This document shows positions 44,643-53,561 of a DNA stretch of 64,000 nucleotides, piece by piece. Numbering within the stretch: the stretch's first letter is position 1; each line of letters opens with the position of its first letter. The stretch comes from Labrenzia sp. OB1 (lineage in GTDB: Bacteria > Pseudomonadota > Alphaproteobacteria > Rhizobiales > Stappiaceae): positions 172,001 to 236,000 of the forward strand of contig NZ_JSEP01000005.1 of assembly GCF_001624695.1 (NCBI RefSeq), written 5' to 3'. The notes below the pieces were generated by a model. The model had not been told where the DNA came from. It ran no database searches and saw only the letters and a list, made by a program, of their open reading frames with translations. Position numbers and translations under genes: made by a program.

Positions 44643-45743
44643 ATGGATCGTCGTTCATTTATCAAAAAGGCTGGCCTTGGCGCTGGCGGTGTAGCTGCCG
44701 GCTCCGTACTGGCTGCTCCGGCAATCGCCCAGGGCACCAAGGAAATGGTGATCGTGTCCACCTGGCCGCGTGACTTTCCGGGTCTCGGTGTTCCGGCACA
44801 GCGCCTGGCAGCGCGTATCGCCGAGCTGACCGAAGGCCGCCTCAATGTGCAGTATTTCGCCGCTGGCGAGCGTGTCGGCGCGTTCGACTCCTTCGACGAA
44901 GTCGCATCCGGTAATGCTCAGGCCTACATCGGCGCTGACTATTACTGGAAGGGCAAGCACCCTGGCTGGGCCGCTTTCACGGCCGTTCCATTCGGTTTGA
45001 CCTACACGGAAATGGATGCCTGGATCAAATTCGGCGGCGGTCAGGAACTGTGGGACGAGCTGGCCGGTGAATTCGGTCTGAAGAACCTTGCCATGGGCAA
45101 CACGGGCGTCCAGATGGGCGGCTGGTTCAACAAGGAAATCGAGACCGCGGACGACCTGAAGGGTCTGAAGATGCGCATTCCGGGCCAGGGCGGCGACGTC
45201 ATGGCGAAACTGGGCGCGTCTCCGGTGTCCCTGCCGGGCGGCCAGATCTACGAAAACCTGGTTTCCGGCGCGATCGACGCAACCGAGTGGGTTGGTCCGT
45301 TCAACGACTACTTCATGAAGTTCTACGAAGCTGCGAAGTACTACTACTACCCGGGCATGCATGAGCCGGGCGCGCAGCTGGCAATCGGCATCAACAAGAA
45401 CTTCTGGGACGGCCTCGACAAGGTCGATCAGGAGATCATCAAGGCCGCTTCCGCTGAAGAGAACGCCAACACCATGGCGGAAACCAACGCCAACAACGGT
45501 GTCTATCTCCAGCGTCTCATCAATGAGCATGGCGTTGAGTTGCGCGAGTTCTCCGACGAGATCTACGACAGCTTCGGTGAAGCTGCGCAGGAAGTTCTCG
45601 AGGAAGCGATGGATCATTCCCCGCTTTCCAAGAAGATCTTCGAAAGCGTGATCAACGCGCGTCAGGAAATCGGCAGCTGGATGGCGATTTCCGATGTGGC
45701 GTACAGCAACAAGCGCAACCGTTTCCTCGGTATTCCGGAATAA
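44643..45743 (+). CDS. TRAP importer binding protein, TakP-like (DctP family)
   Basis: A 366-residue secreted solute-binding protein of TRAP transporters. The N-terminus has twin arginines (DRRSFIKKAGLGAGGVAAGS) and a Tat-like signal ending APAIAQ. The core begins MVIVSTWPRDFPGLGVPAQR, and later VGPFNDYFMKFYEAAKYYYY, which closely recalls the DctP7/TakP subgroup that binds 2-oxo acids such as pyruvate. ATG 44643 is supported by GGAGGAAAC at 44631-44639. A strong hairpin follows the stop, perhaps to hold transcript levels of this subunit high. The 2-oxo-acid ligand is an inference. Confidence 0.92.
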   Translation: MDRRSFIKKAGLGAGGVAAGSVLAAPAIAQGTKEMVIVSTWPRDFPGLGVPAQRLAARIAELTEGRLNVQYFAAGERVGAFDSFDEVASGNAQAYIGADYYWKGKHPGWAAFTAVPFGLTYTEMDAWIKFGGGQELWDELAGEFGLKNLAMGNTGVQMGGWFNKEIETADDLKGLKMRIPGQGGDVMAKLGASPVSLPGGQIYENLVSGAIDATEWVGPFNDYFMKFYEAAKYYYYPGMHEPGAQLAIGINKNFWDGLDKVDQEIIKAASAEENANTMAETNANNGVYLQRLINEHGVELREFSDEIYDSFGEAAQEVLEEAMDHSPLSKKIFESVINARQEIGSWMAISDVAYSNKRNRFLGIPE

Positions 45744-45760
45744 GCGGAACTGCGTACAAA

Positions 45761-45784
45761 AGGGACGGGAGCAATCCCGTCCCT
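45761..45784 (+). terminator. Hairpin between TRAP binding-protein and small-subunit genes
   Basis: AGGGACGGGA (45761-45770), loop GCAA and TCCCGTCCCT (45775-45784) form a perfect 10-bp stem followed by CTTTTA. It lies between the binding-protein and membrane-subunit genes, so it is best seen as a partial terminator or stabilising hairpin that gives more binding protein than membrane protein. Confidence 0.65.
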
Positions 45785-45820
45785 CTTTTATATGGACAAA
45801 GATAAAAAGGCTTAGCCACG

Positions 45821-46855
45821 ATGACGGCCTTGGACATGGTTCAAGACGGCTCGCCTGTTGTGAAATCCGGTGAAGAGCCTTCGCCGGAAAGCGCCCGCAT
45901 CTATCGCCTGTTCGGCTGGATCGTATTGGCCATCATGACGGCGTTTTTGCTCAACAACTATCTGACCTACTGGCAGGATCTGCCCGGTATCGCACCGATC
46001 TACGGCGGGGCGGCCAACGGCTCGCTACCGATCCTGTGGTCCTGGCTGCAGCTTGCGCTCTATGGCGCGCTGGTGCTCGGCGCTGTCGCCTATGTCCTGA
46101 AAAGCGGTTGGACCCTGCGCGAGGACAGCCGCAGGATCAGCGACATCAACGCCTTTCTCATCCGGGCGGCGTTCTTCGCCGTGCTCATTGTCGGTCTCAC
46201 CGACAGCGTGATCTCGTTCCTGCGCATCGAGGATCTGCTGTCCGGCGTTGTCGGCAAGGAGCTTGCGGACGATCTCGGCCGCGCCCAGTTCCGCGGTCCC
46301 TATCTTCACATGCCGCTTATCGCCCTGTCCGTTGTCATTGCCGCCTTCACCCGCACGCTCGGCTTCACCTGGCTGGCGCTTCTGGTGGTTGTCGCCGAAC
46401 TCTTTATCGTGATCGGGCGCTTCGTGTTTTCCTACGAGCAGGCGTTCCTGGCGGATCTGGTCCGCTTCTGGTACGCGGCGCTGTTCCTGTTCGCCAGCGC
46501 CTATACGCTGCTGGAGGAAGGTCACGTCAGGGTGGATGTCTTCTACGCGGGCCTGTCCACCAGGACCAAGGGCTACGTGAACGCCATCGGATCCGTGGTC
46601 CTCGGGATGAGCCTGTGCACCGTCATTCTAGTTATCGGCATGGGTGGCAAGCAGAACATCATCAACAGTCCTATCCTGACCTATGAAACGACACAGGCGG
46701 GCTTCGGCCTGTTCGTGAAATATCTGATGGCGGGCTTCCTCGGCGTGTTCGCCGTATCCATGATGATCCAGTTCGTGGCTTATTTCATGGATGCGGTTGC
46801 CGATATTCGCGGTGAACCGGGCGGCCGGGATCACGACAGCCATTCTGTTCAATAG
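45821..46855 (+). CDS. TRAP importer small membrane subunit (DctQ family), extended
   Basis: A 344-residue membrane protein with about seven or eight hydrophobic segments. The later half carries the usual DctQ part, recognised by RFWYAALFLFASAYTLLEEG, then HVRVDVFYAGLSTRTKGYVN. Typical DctQ proteins are about 160-200 residues with four helices, so roughly 150 extra residues with two to four helices precede it, as known for some Tak-type systems. It lies 77 bases after the binding-protein gene and 20 bases before the large subunit. It forms the membrane complex with the large subunit. Confidence 0.88.
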   Translation: MTALDMVQDGSPVVKSGEEPSPESARIYRLFGWIVLAIMTAFLLNNYLTYWQDLPGIAPIYGGAANGSLPILWSWLQLALYGALVLGAVAYVLKSGWTLREDSRRISDINAFLIRAAFFAVLIVGLTDSVISFLRIEDLLSGVVGKELADDLGRAQFRGPYLHMPLIALSVVIAAFTRTLGFTWLALLVVVAELFIVIGRFVFSYEQAFLADLVRFWYAALFLFASAYTLLEEGHVRVDVFYAGLSTRTKGYVNAIGSVVLGMSLCTVILVIGMGGKQNIINSPILTYETTQAGFGLFVKYLMAGFLGVFAVSMMIQFVAYFMDAVADIRGEPGGRDHDSHSVQ

Positions 46856-46875
46856 CGCCGACGAGACCGCTCGAT

Positions 46876-49542
46876 ATGGAACTTTTATTCCTTCTTCTCC
46901 TAGTTCTCCTGATGGCGTTCGCGCTCGGTTCCGGTTTTCCGGTTGCCTTCGCCCTGCCAGGGTCCGCCATTATCACCATCGGCGTGGCGGCCGGAACGGG
47001 TTACCTTTTCGCGGGTGATACCGGTGCCTATTTCTCACATGGCGGCCCGGGTCAGTGGCTGAGCGCGGGGGTGACAAATTTCCGCGGCATCTACTGGGAG
47101 GCCGAGCGGGATACGCTGATAGCCATCCCGCTCTTCGTCTTCATGGGGATCATGCTGCAGCGGTCCAAGATCGCCGAGGACCTGCTGGTGACCATGGCGA
47201 GGCTGTTCGGACCGGTTCCGGGCGGTCTTGGCATTTCGGTGGTGTTCGTCGGCGCTTTGCTGGCCGCGACCACCGGCATCGTCGGCGCGACTGTGGTGGC
47301 CATGGGCCTGATCTCCCTGCCGGCCATGCTGCGCAACAAATATTCAGTGCCTCTGGCAACGGGCACAATCGCCGCGTCAGGTACGCTCGGCCAGATCATC
47401 CCTCCGTCCATCGTGCTCATCATCCTGGCCGACCAGCTTGCCAGCGCCGTCGATCAGGCCGGCTCGCTGCGCCAGACGCTTTACAAGTCGAGTACCGGCG
47501 AACTCTCCATGCCGTCCGACTTTTCCGTTGTTTCGACGAGCGCCGGGGAAATGTTCCTCGGGGCGTTCCTGCCCGGGCTGGTGCTGGTCGGGCTCTACAT
47601 GCTGTTCATTCTCGGCTTCGCGCTGCTCAATCCGAAGTCGGCGCCGGCCGTCCATGAAGAGGGCACTTTCACGTGCCAGTTCGCGGGCAAGGTCGTTCTT
47701 ACACTGGTGCCGCCGCTGTCGCTGATCTTCCTTGTGCTCGGCTCGATCGTAGCTGGCATCGCCACCGTCAACCAGGCAGGCGCCATCGGCGCCGTCGGCG
47801 CCATGGTGATGGCCGGATACCGGCTGCGGGACGGTGAGCGCGGGGCTTATTCCCCGGCGATCATCGCCATCCTGGCCCTGCTCGGCCTTGCCGTGGTCGT
47901 CAGTTTCTTCGGCTCGGTGAATGTCAAGCTGATCCAGTCCAGCGACGATCTGCTGGCATTGGTTCTGGCGATTATTGCCGTTTCCCTCTTGCTGATCGCG
48001 ATCTTCTGGTCCGGCTGGCGCACTCTGAAATTGCAGAACACCCTGCGCGGTGTCATGGTGGAGACCGCCAAGACCACGTCTCTGGTGTTCATCATTCTGC
48101 TGGGCGCCGCCATGCTGACTTCCGCCTTCCGGGCTTTCGGCGGCGAGGAGCTGGTCAAGGACTTCCTGCAGGGTCTTCCGGGTGGGTTCTGGGCGCAGTT
48201 CCTGATTGTGATGCTGGTGATCTTCGTCCTCGGCTTCTTCCTCGACTTCATCGAGATTGCCGTCGTGGTGGTGCCGATCGTGGCGCCGATCCTGCTGGCG
48301 GATCCGGAAGCGAACATCACGGCCGTATGGCTGGGCGTGATGATCGGCCTGAACATCCAGACTTCGTTCCTGACGCCGCCCTTCGGTTTCGCGCTGTTCT
48401 ATCTGCGCGGTGTCGCTCCGGCGGTGGTCAAGACACTGGACATGTACAAGGGCGTGATCGCCTTCATCTGTCTGCAGCTCGTTGCTCTGGGGATCGTCGG
48501 ACTGTATCCGCAGCTGGTGAACTATCTGCCGAACCGGTCCACGCTCCTGTCGGAAACAGCGCCTCCACCGAAAAATCCGCGTCTGCAATATTGCATGGAA
48601 TCCCTCGTTCATGAGCGTTTCCAGGAAAACGGTGCCGGTATTCTGGCGGCGATCCAATCCGCGGAAGCCATCGACACCAGTTACCTGGCGGAAGACCTGC
48701 GCGAGGATCTGGAGGAAGGCTTTGAAAAGGCCCGCCAGGCGATTCCGCTGATGCAGGCGATCAAGGATGCCGAAGTAAAGGTCGCGGAAGCTGCTGTTGC
48801 CTACAAGCCGGTTCATGTCGAGGTCCGCGCGCTTGAACGCGATGCCCTCAGGATCGAGGAGCGGATCGAAGAACTTGAAGTGATCGTCAGCCGGTCAGGC
48901 GGCACCGGTGTCTTCACAGAAGCGCAGGGTGACCGCGCCCGGGAAAGCATCGAGGTCCTTCAGGCCGAGCATGACGCTCTGCTGGCGCAAATTCCTTCTG
49001 ACTGGAAGGATGTCTACGCGACATTCTCGAAGATCCAGAAAGAAGAAAACACGGCGCGCCTGACGTACCGGAGGACTGTGGATCAGGCCTATGAACCGGT
49101 TCTCGAACTGAAGGCGATCCTCGCCGATACCGATCTGGTGGCGAGTTTCCGGCCCGAGCTGGAAGCGCTGAAGGCGGAAGTGCCTGGTCTTGATCCGGAG
49201 GCGGCCGAGGACGCTATTTCCGAGATGCGGTCCAGGGTCGGTGACGCGGAAGGTACGAGTGATATCCGCAAAGGGTTGAGCGAGGCCCGCAAGATCATGC
49301 GCAGCCGTCAGCCGAACGCGGAAGAAGCGGTTGCCGAAATCGACAAGTCGATCGCCGCGCTTGATGCCGATCTGGCATGGCGTCAGAAGGCCGCAACGGA
49401 GATCCTGCCGCAGCTGTCCACCTATGATGCGGCGATCAGCGACACGATCGGCCTGCGTCAGCTGGACCGCCTGCCAACCGACATGGCCCTCGACGTCGCC
49501 GCCTGCCTTTCCAGTCATCGGGATGTCTCGCTGAGCTTCTAG
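46876..49542 (+). CDS. TRAP importer large membrane subunit (DctM family) with long C-terminal extension
   Basis: An 888-residue protein. Residues 1 to about 550 are a DctM-type membrane core with many helices; typical stretches are ALLAATTGIVGATVVAMGLI, SLPAMLRNKYSVPLATGTIA, and LGVMIGLNIQTSFLTPPFGF. A further region of about 335 residues begins near 555 (after NRSTLLSETAPPPKN), lacks membrane helices and is rich in Glu, Ala, Arg and Lys with heptad-like stretches (RALERDALRIEERIEELEVI, EVLQAEHDALLAQ), suggesting coiled coils. Ordinary DctM proteins are about 430 residues. A terminator-like hairpin follows the stop. The role of the tail is unknown. Confidence 0.9.
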   Translation: MELLFLLLLVLLMAFALGSGFPVAFALPGSAIITIGVAAGTGYLFAGDTGAYFSHGGPGQWLSAGVTNFRGIYWEAERDTLIAIPLFVFMGIMLQRSKIAEDLLVTMARLFGPVPGGLGISVVFVGALLAATTGIVGATVVAMGLISLPAMLRNKYSVPLATGTIAASGTLGQIIPPSIVLIILADQLASAVDQAGSLRQTLYKSSTGELSMPSDFSVVSTSAGEMFLGAFLPGLVLVGLYMLFILGFALLNPKSAPAVHEEGTFTCQFAGKVVLTLVPPLSLIFLVLGSIVAGIATVNQAGAIGAVGAMVMAGYRLRDGERGAYSPAIIAILALLGLAVVVSFFGSVNVKLIQSSDDLLALVLAIIAVSLLLIAIFWSGWRTLKLQNTLRGVMVETAKTTSLVFIILLGAAMLTSAFRAFGGEELVKDFLQGLPGGFWAQFLIVMLVIFVLGFFLDFIEIAVVVVPIVAPILLADPEANITAVWLGVMIGLNIQTSFLTPPFGFALFYLRGVAPAVVKTLDMYKGVIAFICLQLVALGIVGLYPQLVNYLPNRSTLLSETAPPPKNPRLQYCMESLVHERFQENGAGILAAIQSAEAIDTSYLAEDLREDLEEGFEKARQAIPLMQAIKDAEVKVAEAAVAYKPVHVEVRALERDALRIEERIEELEVIVSRSGGTGVFTEAQGDRARESIEVLQAEHDALLAQIPSDWKDVYATFSKIQKEENTARLTYRRTVDQAYEPVLELKAILADTDLVASFRPELEALKAEVPGLDPEAAEDAISEMRSRVGDAEGTSDIRKGLSEARKIMRSRQPNAEEAVAEIDKSIAALDADLAWRQKAATEILPQLSTYDAAISDTIGLRQLDRLPTDMALDVAACLSSHRDVSLSF

Positions 49543-49552
49543 GACATTTGCC

Positions 49553-49573
49553 GCCCCGGCCTGGTGCCGGGGC
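49553..49573 (+). terminator. Hairpin after the TRAP operon
   Basis: GCCCCGGC (49553-49560) and GCCGGGGC (49566-49573) form a perfect 8-bp stem with a 5-base loop, 11 bases after the large-subunit stop. The T-rich part after it is short (CGTTCTCCTT), so termination may be incomplete. A REP-like CCCGG/CCGGG dyad follows at 49594-49611. Confidence 0.6.
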
Positions 49574-49644
49574 CGTTCTCCTTGCATTGAAGATCCCGGC
49601 TCAGGTCCGGGACAGCGCCCGAGGTGTTGCGTGTCCTGAAGGGA

Positions 49645-50385
49645 TTACCCCCACTTCACATCGCAAGCGAGCATATAGCCGGAACCGTAGATGGTGCGGA
49701 TGTGGGCGGGTTCGTTGTTGCGGGTGAGTTTCTTGCGGATGCGCGAGATGCGCACGTCGATCGAGCGGTCGAGGCTCTCGTCACGGCCGCCGTGTTCCAG
49801 AAGGTAGTCCCGCGTCAGAACCCGTTTCGGCGCTCGCAGCAGGGCTTCCAGAAGCGTCGCTTCGCCGGTGGACAGAAATGTTTCCTCGCCTTCCGGCGAG
49901 ATCAGGCTGTGCGAGGAGGGCTGGTAGACCCACCCTTCGAAACGCGCCTGTTCCGCACCTCGTGCAGGCTTTTCGCTGCCCGATGCGCGGCGCAGAATGG
50001 AGCGGATGCGGGCGACGACCTCGCGCGGGTCGAACGGCTTGACCACGTAATCGTCCGCGCCGAGTTCCAGGCCCATGACGCGGTCGCTGGAGTGGCCTCG
50101 GGCGGAGAGAACGATGATCGGCACCGAGGATTGCCGGCGGATTTCGTTGATCAGGGCCATGCCTTCCATGTCGGGCAGGCCGAGATCGACGATGCAGGCA
50201 TCGGGCTTGTCGTATTTGAGCGCGTCGAGCATCTGTGCGGCGGTCGAAAGCACCTGTCCCTGAATATTGAACTGGGTCATGGCGTCCAGCAGCAGGTTGC
50301 CGATTTCCGGTTCATCATCGACGATAAAGACCGTGGGTCTCGCCAGCGGTTCGGAATGTGTCTGCAAGGCTCGGTCCCTGATCAT
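49645..50385 (-). CDS. OmpR-type response regulator
   Basis: A 246-residue regulator with receiver (VFIVDDEPEIGNLLLDAM; acceptor Asp in CIVDLGLPDMEG near residue 67; Lys in DDYVVKPFDPREV) and a C-terminal winged helix (SIDVRISRIRKKLTRNNEPA, ending YGSGYMLACDVKWG). The winged domain fits the OmpR/PhoB group. It starts directly at the stop of the hybrid kinase gene. Its target genes are not evident: the TRAP operon on its other side is convergent. Confidence 0.92.
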   Translation of the reverse strand: MIRDRALQTHSEPLARPTVFIVDDEPEIGNLLLDAMTQFNIQGQVLSTAAQMLDALKYDKPDACIVDLGLPDMEGMALINEIRRQSSVPIIVLSARGHSSDRVMGLELGADDYVVKPFDPREVVARIRSILRRASGSEKPARGAEQARFEGWVYQPSSHSLISPEGEETFLSTGEATLLEALLRAPKRVLTRDYLLEHGGRDESLDRSIDVRISRIRKKLTRNNEPAHIRTIYGSGYMLACDVKWG

Positions 50386-52359
50386 CTATGAAGCCGCGAC
50401 TGGTGGCGTGGCAAGGATGGTGTGGAGTGTGTCCGCCAACTGGTCTTCCGCGAAGGGTTTTGCCAGAACCGGAAATTCGCACCCGGTGTCCTGTCCCGCA
50501 AGGGACGACCAGTCGGCGTAACCGGACATGAGTGCTATGGCGAGGTCGTCGCGTTTCTGGTGTATTTCACGGGCCAGCGCCAGGCCGTTGATTTGTCCGG
50601 GCATGATGATGTCGGTAAGAACGGCACGCAGTTCCGGAACGTCCAGGGCAAGGCTGCGTGCATCCTCCGCGCTTTCGGCGCGCAGGACCGAATAGCCGAG
50701 ATTCTGCAACTGCTCGGTCACGGTGTTGGCGACATCGGGATCATCCTCGACCAGCAGCAGAAGTTCGCCCTGGCCGCGGGGTGGCCGGGCCCCTCGCGTT
50801 TCGGCCAGAGTTCCGCCGTCACCGGCTTCCAGTCGTTTCAGCGGCAGGTAAAGCGTCAGATAGGTGCCGATGCCGAGTGCGCTGCTGATCTGGATGGCGC
50901 CGCCGGACTGGCGAATGAAGCCATAGACCATCGACAGACCCAGGCCGCTGCCTGTGCCGAAGGTCTTGGTGGTGAAAAACGGCTCGAAAACCTGCAACTG
51001 GGTTTGCGCGTCCATGCCGCTGCCGGTGTCCTCCACGACGATCTGCGCATAAGCGCCCGGTGAAACGCCAAGCTCATCGGCTTCCCGCTTGGCAAGACGG
51101 GTTTCGGTGAGCGCGATGCGCAGGGTTCCGCCTTCCGGCATGGCGTCGCGCGCGTTGAAGGCAAGGTTGATCAGTGCCGTTTCCATCTGGGTGGGATCGA
51201 TTCGAGCGGCAATGTCCAGGTTTTCGATTTCCGTCTCCAGAATGATGGCCGAGGGCAGGGAACCCTCCAGAAGCCTTCCGGCGCTGGCGATAACCCGGGC
51301 GAGAGAAACGGTCTGCGGGTCGATTGCCTTGCCGCGGCTGAAAAGCAGAAGGCGCTGGATCAGGTCGGAGCCGCGTTTGGTGGCCTCGAGCATCGGCGAC
51401 AGCTTGGCGTCGAGTGTTTCCTTCGCGATCGGAGTGTCCATCCGGCCAAGGCTGAGCAGATTGCCCATCAGGATGGCGAGAAGATTGTTGAAATCATGGG
51501 CGAGGCCGCCTGTCAGCTTGCCGACCGCGTCCATGCGCTGCGATTGCACCAGCGCGGCTTCCGCCTGTTTCTGGTCGGTCGCATCCAGCGACAGAACGAA
51601 GATCCCGAGCGTGCGGCCATCCTGGGTCATGTCGGGGATAAGAGTGGAACGCATATAGGCGCTGGAGCCGTCGGGCCGTTCACGCTCGTATTCGTAGCTG
51701 ACGGCGTTGCCCTCGAATGCGCGGTTGATATGCGGCTCCAGGATCTTGAAGAGTTCCTTGCCAACGACTTCCGGCGCGGGCCGGCCTGCGATCGACGCGA
51801 CGGACTGGCCGAACCAGTCCGCATAGCGGCGATTGGCGAAGCGAAACACGGGACCGGGGGCAAGATAGGCGATCAGGGCGGGAATGTTGTCGGTCACCAG
51901 TCGCAGCCAATCCTCCGACTGCCGCAGCGCCCGGGTACGTTCTTCTACCGTGCGCTCCAGCTTTTCCTGGCGGCGCCGGTCCTCGGTCACGTCCCAATAG
52001 GTGGTTACGAAACCGCCCAGTGGCAGTGGTGTTCCGGACACCGCGATGATCTGGCCGTTTGGACGGATACGTTCGAAATAATGCGGTTCGAACAGTTCGG
52101 CGCGTTTCAGTCTCCGCTGGATCTTGCCCTCGATGTCGCCGGGCCCGTATTCCCCGCGCTCGGCATTTACCCGAAGGAATTCCTCAAGGTGGGTGCCACG
52201 CCGCGCCAACTCCTGCGGAAAATCAAGCATTTCCCACAGTCCGCGGTTCCAGGCGACCAGCCGCATGTCCGTATCGAAGACCGAAAAGCCCTGATTGATG
52301 TGATCGAGCGCGGCCTGCATCAGATCAAGCTGCGTCTTCAACTGCTGTGTTTCCTCCAT
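50386..52359 (-). CDS. PAS-containing hybrid sensor histidine kinase
   Basis: A 657-residue cytoplasmic kinase without membrane helices. Two PAS domains (about 5-120 with AALDHINQGFSVFDTDMRLV, and about 150-270 with WLRLVTDNIPALIAYLAPG) precede a HisKA/HATPase core with His near 287 in GGLAHDFNNLLAIL and the glycine boxes DTGSGMD and GTGSGLGLSM. A receiver follows at about 530-650 with Asp near 583 in AVLTDIIMPG. No output domain is attached, so it passes phosphate to the OmpR-type regulator encoded immediately downstream. The input signal is not known; the PAS residues for haem or flavin are not recognised. Confidence 0.92.
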   Translation of the reverse strand: MEETQQLKTQLDLMQAALDHINQGFSVFDTDMRLVAWNRGLWEMLDFPQELARRGTHLEEFLRVNAERGEYGPGDIEGKIQRRLKRAELFEPHYFERIRPNGQIIAVSGTPLPLGGFVTTYWDVTEDRRRQEKLERTVEERTRALRQSEDWLRLVTDNIPALIAYLAPGPVFRFANRRYADWFGQSVASIAGRPAPEVVGKELFKILEPHINRAFEGNAVSYEYERERPDGSSAYMRSTLIPDMTQDGRTLGIFVLSLDATDQKQAEAALVQSQRMDAVGKLTGGLAHDFNNLLAILMGNLLSLGRMDTPIAKETLDAKLSPMLEATKRGSDLIQRLLLFSRGKAIDPQTVSLARVIASAGRLLEGSLPSAIILETEIENLDIAARIDPTQMETALINLAFNARDAMPEGGTLRIALTETRLAKREADELGVSPGAYAQIVVEDTGSGMDAQTQLQVFEPFFTTKTFGTGSGLGLSMVYGFIRQSGGAIQISSALGIGTYLTLYLPLKRLEAGDGGTLAETRGARPPRGQGELLLLVEDDPDVANTVTEQLQNLGYSVLRAESAEDARSLALDVPELRAVLTDIIMPGQINGLALAREIHQKRDDLAIALMSGYADWSSLAGQDTGCEFPVLAKPFAEDQLADTLHTILATPPVAAS

Positions 52360-52628
52360 GGGGGGAGACTAGAACAAAAGGACGGTCGACTGAACAGGTT
52401 TGGCATAGTCCGAATGGAGGGGCATGGTTGGCTGCGGAAAGCGTGGGATTGAAAGACCATTCGCGCCGGGCCGGATGTCCCAGCCGGAGCTTCTTACCTG
52501 CAGGTCCTCCGCCCCGGCCTTGAGCAGGAGCGCCTGTAATACCCGGAGGGTCCCGGCTCAAGGCCTGGACGGCGGCGTTGTTCAATATCAAGGGCTGAAC
52601 AGATGAGGGTGTGAGCAGTGCTGATCGG
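52360..52628. other. Gap with REP-like repeats between kinase and methyltransferase genes
   Basis: About 270 bases. GGCCTTGAGC (52516-52525) and GCTCAAGGCC (52556-52565) are perfect inverted arms. The segment around 52550-52570 matches the CCCGGCTCAAGGCC-type member of the dispersed palindromes. I see no gene here. Confidence 0.55.
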
Positions 52629-53438
52629 TTACACGGGCTTTTCCGCGCAGATCGCATAGCGGTGCTGGGCCGCCCGTTCCAGACCTTTCAGGAACGGGAA
52701 GTCGCGCGCTTGCGCCTTTTTCACAGCAATCAGATTTCTGTCGATTCTGATGTTGGAGAACCCTGCTTCGGCCAGAAGGTCTGCCACTGCTTCCGCGCGG
52801 GCGCCTTTGCTGAAATACACCCGCGACAGGATACTGCGATGCATGTCTCTCATGTCCGGCGAACCGCCGGCCGTCTGGACCGGGTTTGGCGAAGACAATT
52901 TTTCCAGGATACGGGACAGCCCGGCCATGAGCCTTGAGACCAGACCTGCGTTGACGAAGTCCCCGTCGACGACCAGCAACCTGCCGCCCGGTTTGAGCAC
53001 CCGGTACCACTCGCGAAAAGCGGCGTGAGGGTCGACCAGCGTCCAGACAAGATGTCTGCAGGCGACAACATCATAGCTGTCCGCAGGCTCCAGGGTCCGT
53101 TCGGCGTCGCCCATCAGGAAATGGATCGGGCGCTGCCGTGCCTGCGCCTTGGCTCGGGCACGCTCCAGCATCGGCTCCGCCCAGTCCATTCCTGTCACCG
53201 TGAACTGGAGCTCATCGAGCAGGTGGGAGATGACGCCAGTGCCGCAGGCAAGATCGAGAGCCCTGCGGCCGCCTCCCGGTCCCAGGTGGCGCTGAAACAG
53301 ACCGTGCCAGGCGTTTCTCTCCTTCTCGGAGAAGATTTCGTGGCCGGGTTGGGTGTCGAAGGTTTCCGCCCGCTTGCCCCAGTATTTCCTGATCTCTTCC
53401 CTTAGATCGAAATTCGCCAGCGTCCCCGTGCCGCTCAT
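52629..53438 (-). CDS. Class I SAM-dependent methyltransferase
   Basis: A 269-residue cytoplasmic enzyme of the Rossmann-fold methyltransferase superfamily. Motif I is ALDLACGTGVISHLL near residue 60, followed by the acidic position VTGMDWAEPML, and motif IV region is CRHLVWTLVDPHAAFREW. No substrate-binding region is recognisable, but a metallophore or quinone-type small molecule is plausible. It is divergent from an iron-complex ABC importer with a short promoter gap, so they may share regulation. A link to a siderophore or haem compound is inference. Confidence 0.85.
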   Translation of the reverse strand: MSGTGTLANFDLREEIRKYWGKRAETFDTQPGHEIFSEKERNAWHGLFQRHLGPGGGRRALDLACGTGVISHLLDELQFTVTGMDWAEPMLERARAKAQARQRPIHFLMGDAERTLEPADSYDVVACRHLVWTLVDPHAAFREWYRVLKPGGRLLVVDGDFVNAGLVSRLMAGLSRILEKLSSPNPVQTAGGSPDMRDMHRSILSRVYFSKGARAEAVADLLAEAGFSNIRIDRNLIAVKKAQARDFPFLKGLERAAQHRYAICAEKPV

Positions 53439-53494
53439 GTCTGGGTTGGCCCTGTATGACTTGGAATCGTTCCAGAAGATAGAACTTGACTCAT

Positions 53495-53527
53495 ATACTC
53501 AGGAAAAATAGGAGAAAACAAGAGTAT
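53495..53527. promoter_or_regulatory. Inverted repeat in the methyltransferase/iron-importer promoter
   Basis: ATACTC (53495-53500) and GAGTAT (53522-53527) are perfect 6-base arms around a purine-rich spacer, 35 bases before the binding-protein GTG. This could be an iron- or metal-responsive site, but it does not match Fur, Irr or MntR boxes that I can recognise. Confidence 0.4.
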
Positions 53528-53561
53528 AAAACTCAAGTTAAATTCCAGATCCGAGGCAGAT

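Noticed and set aside
47377-48816. A 479-codon open frame on the minus strand
   Set aside because: It mirrors the TRAP large subunit; strongly polar and without a recognisable domain.
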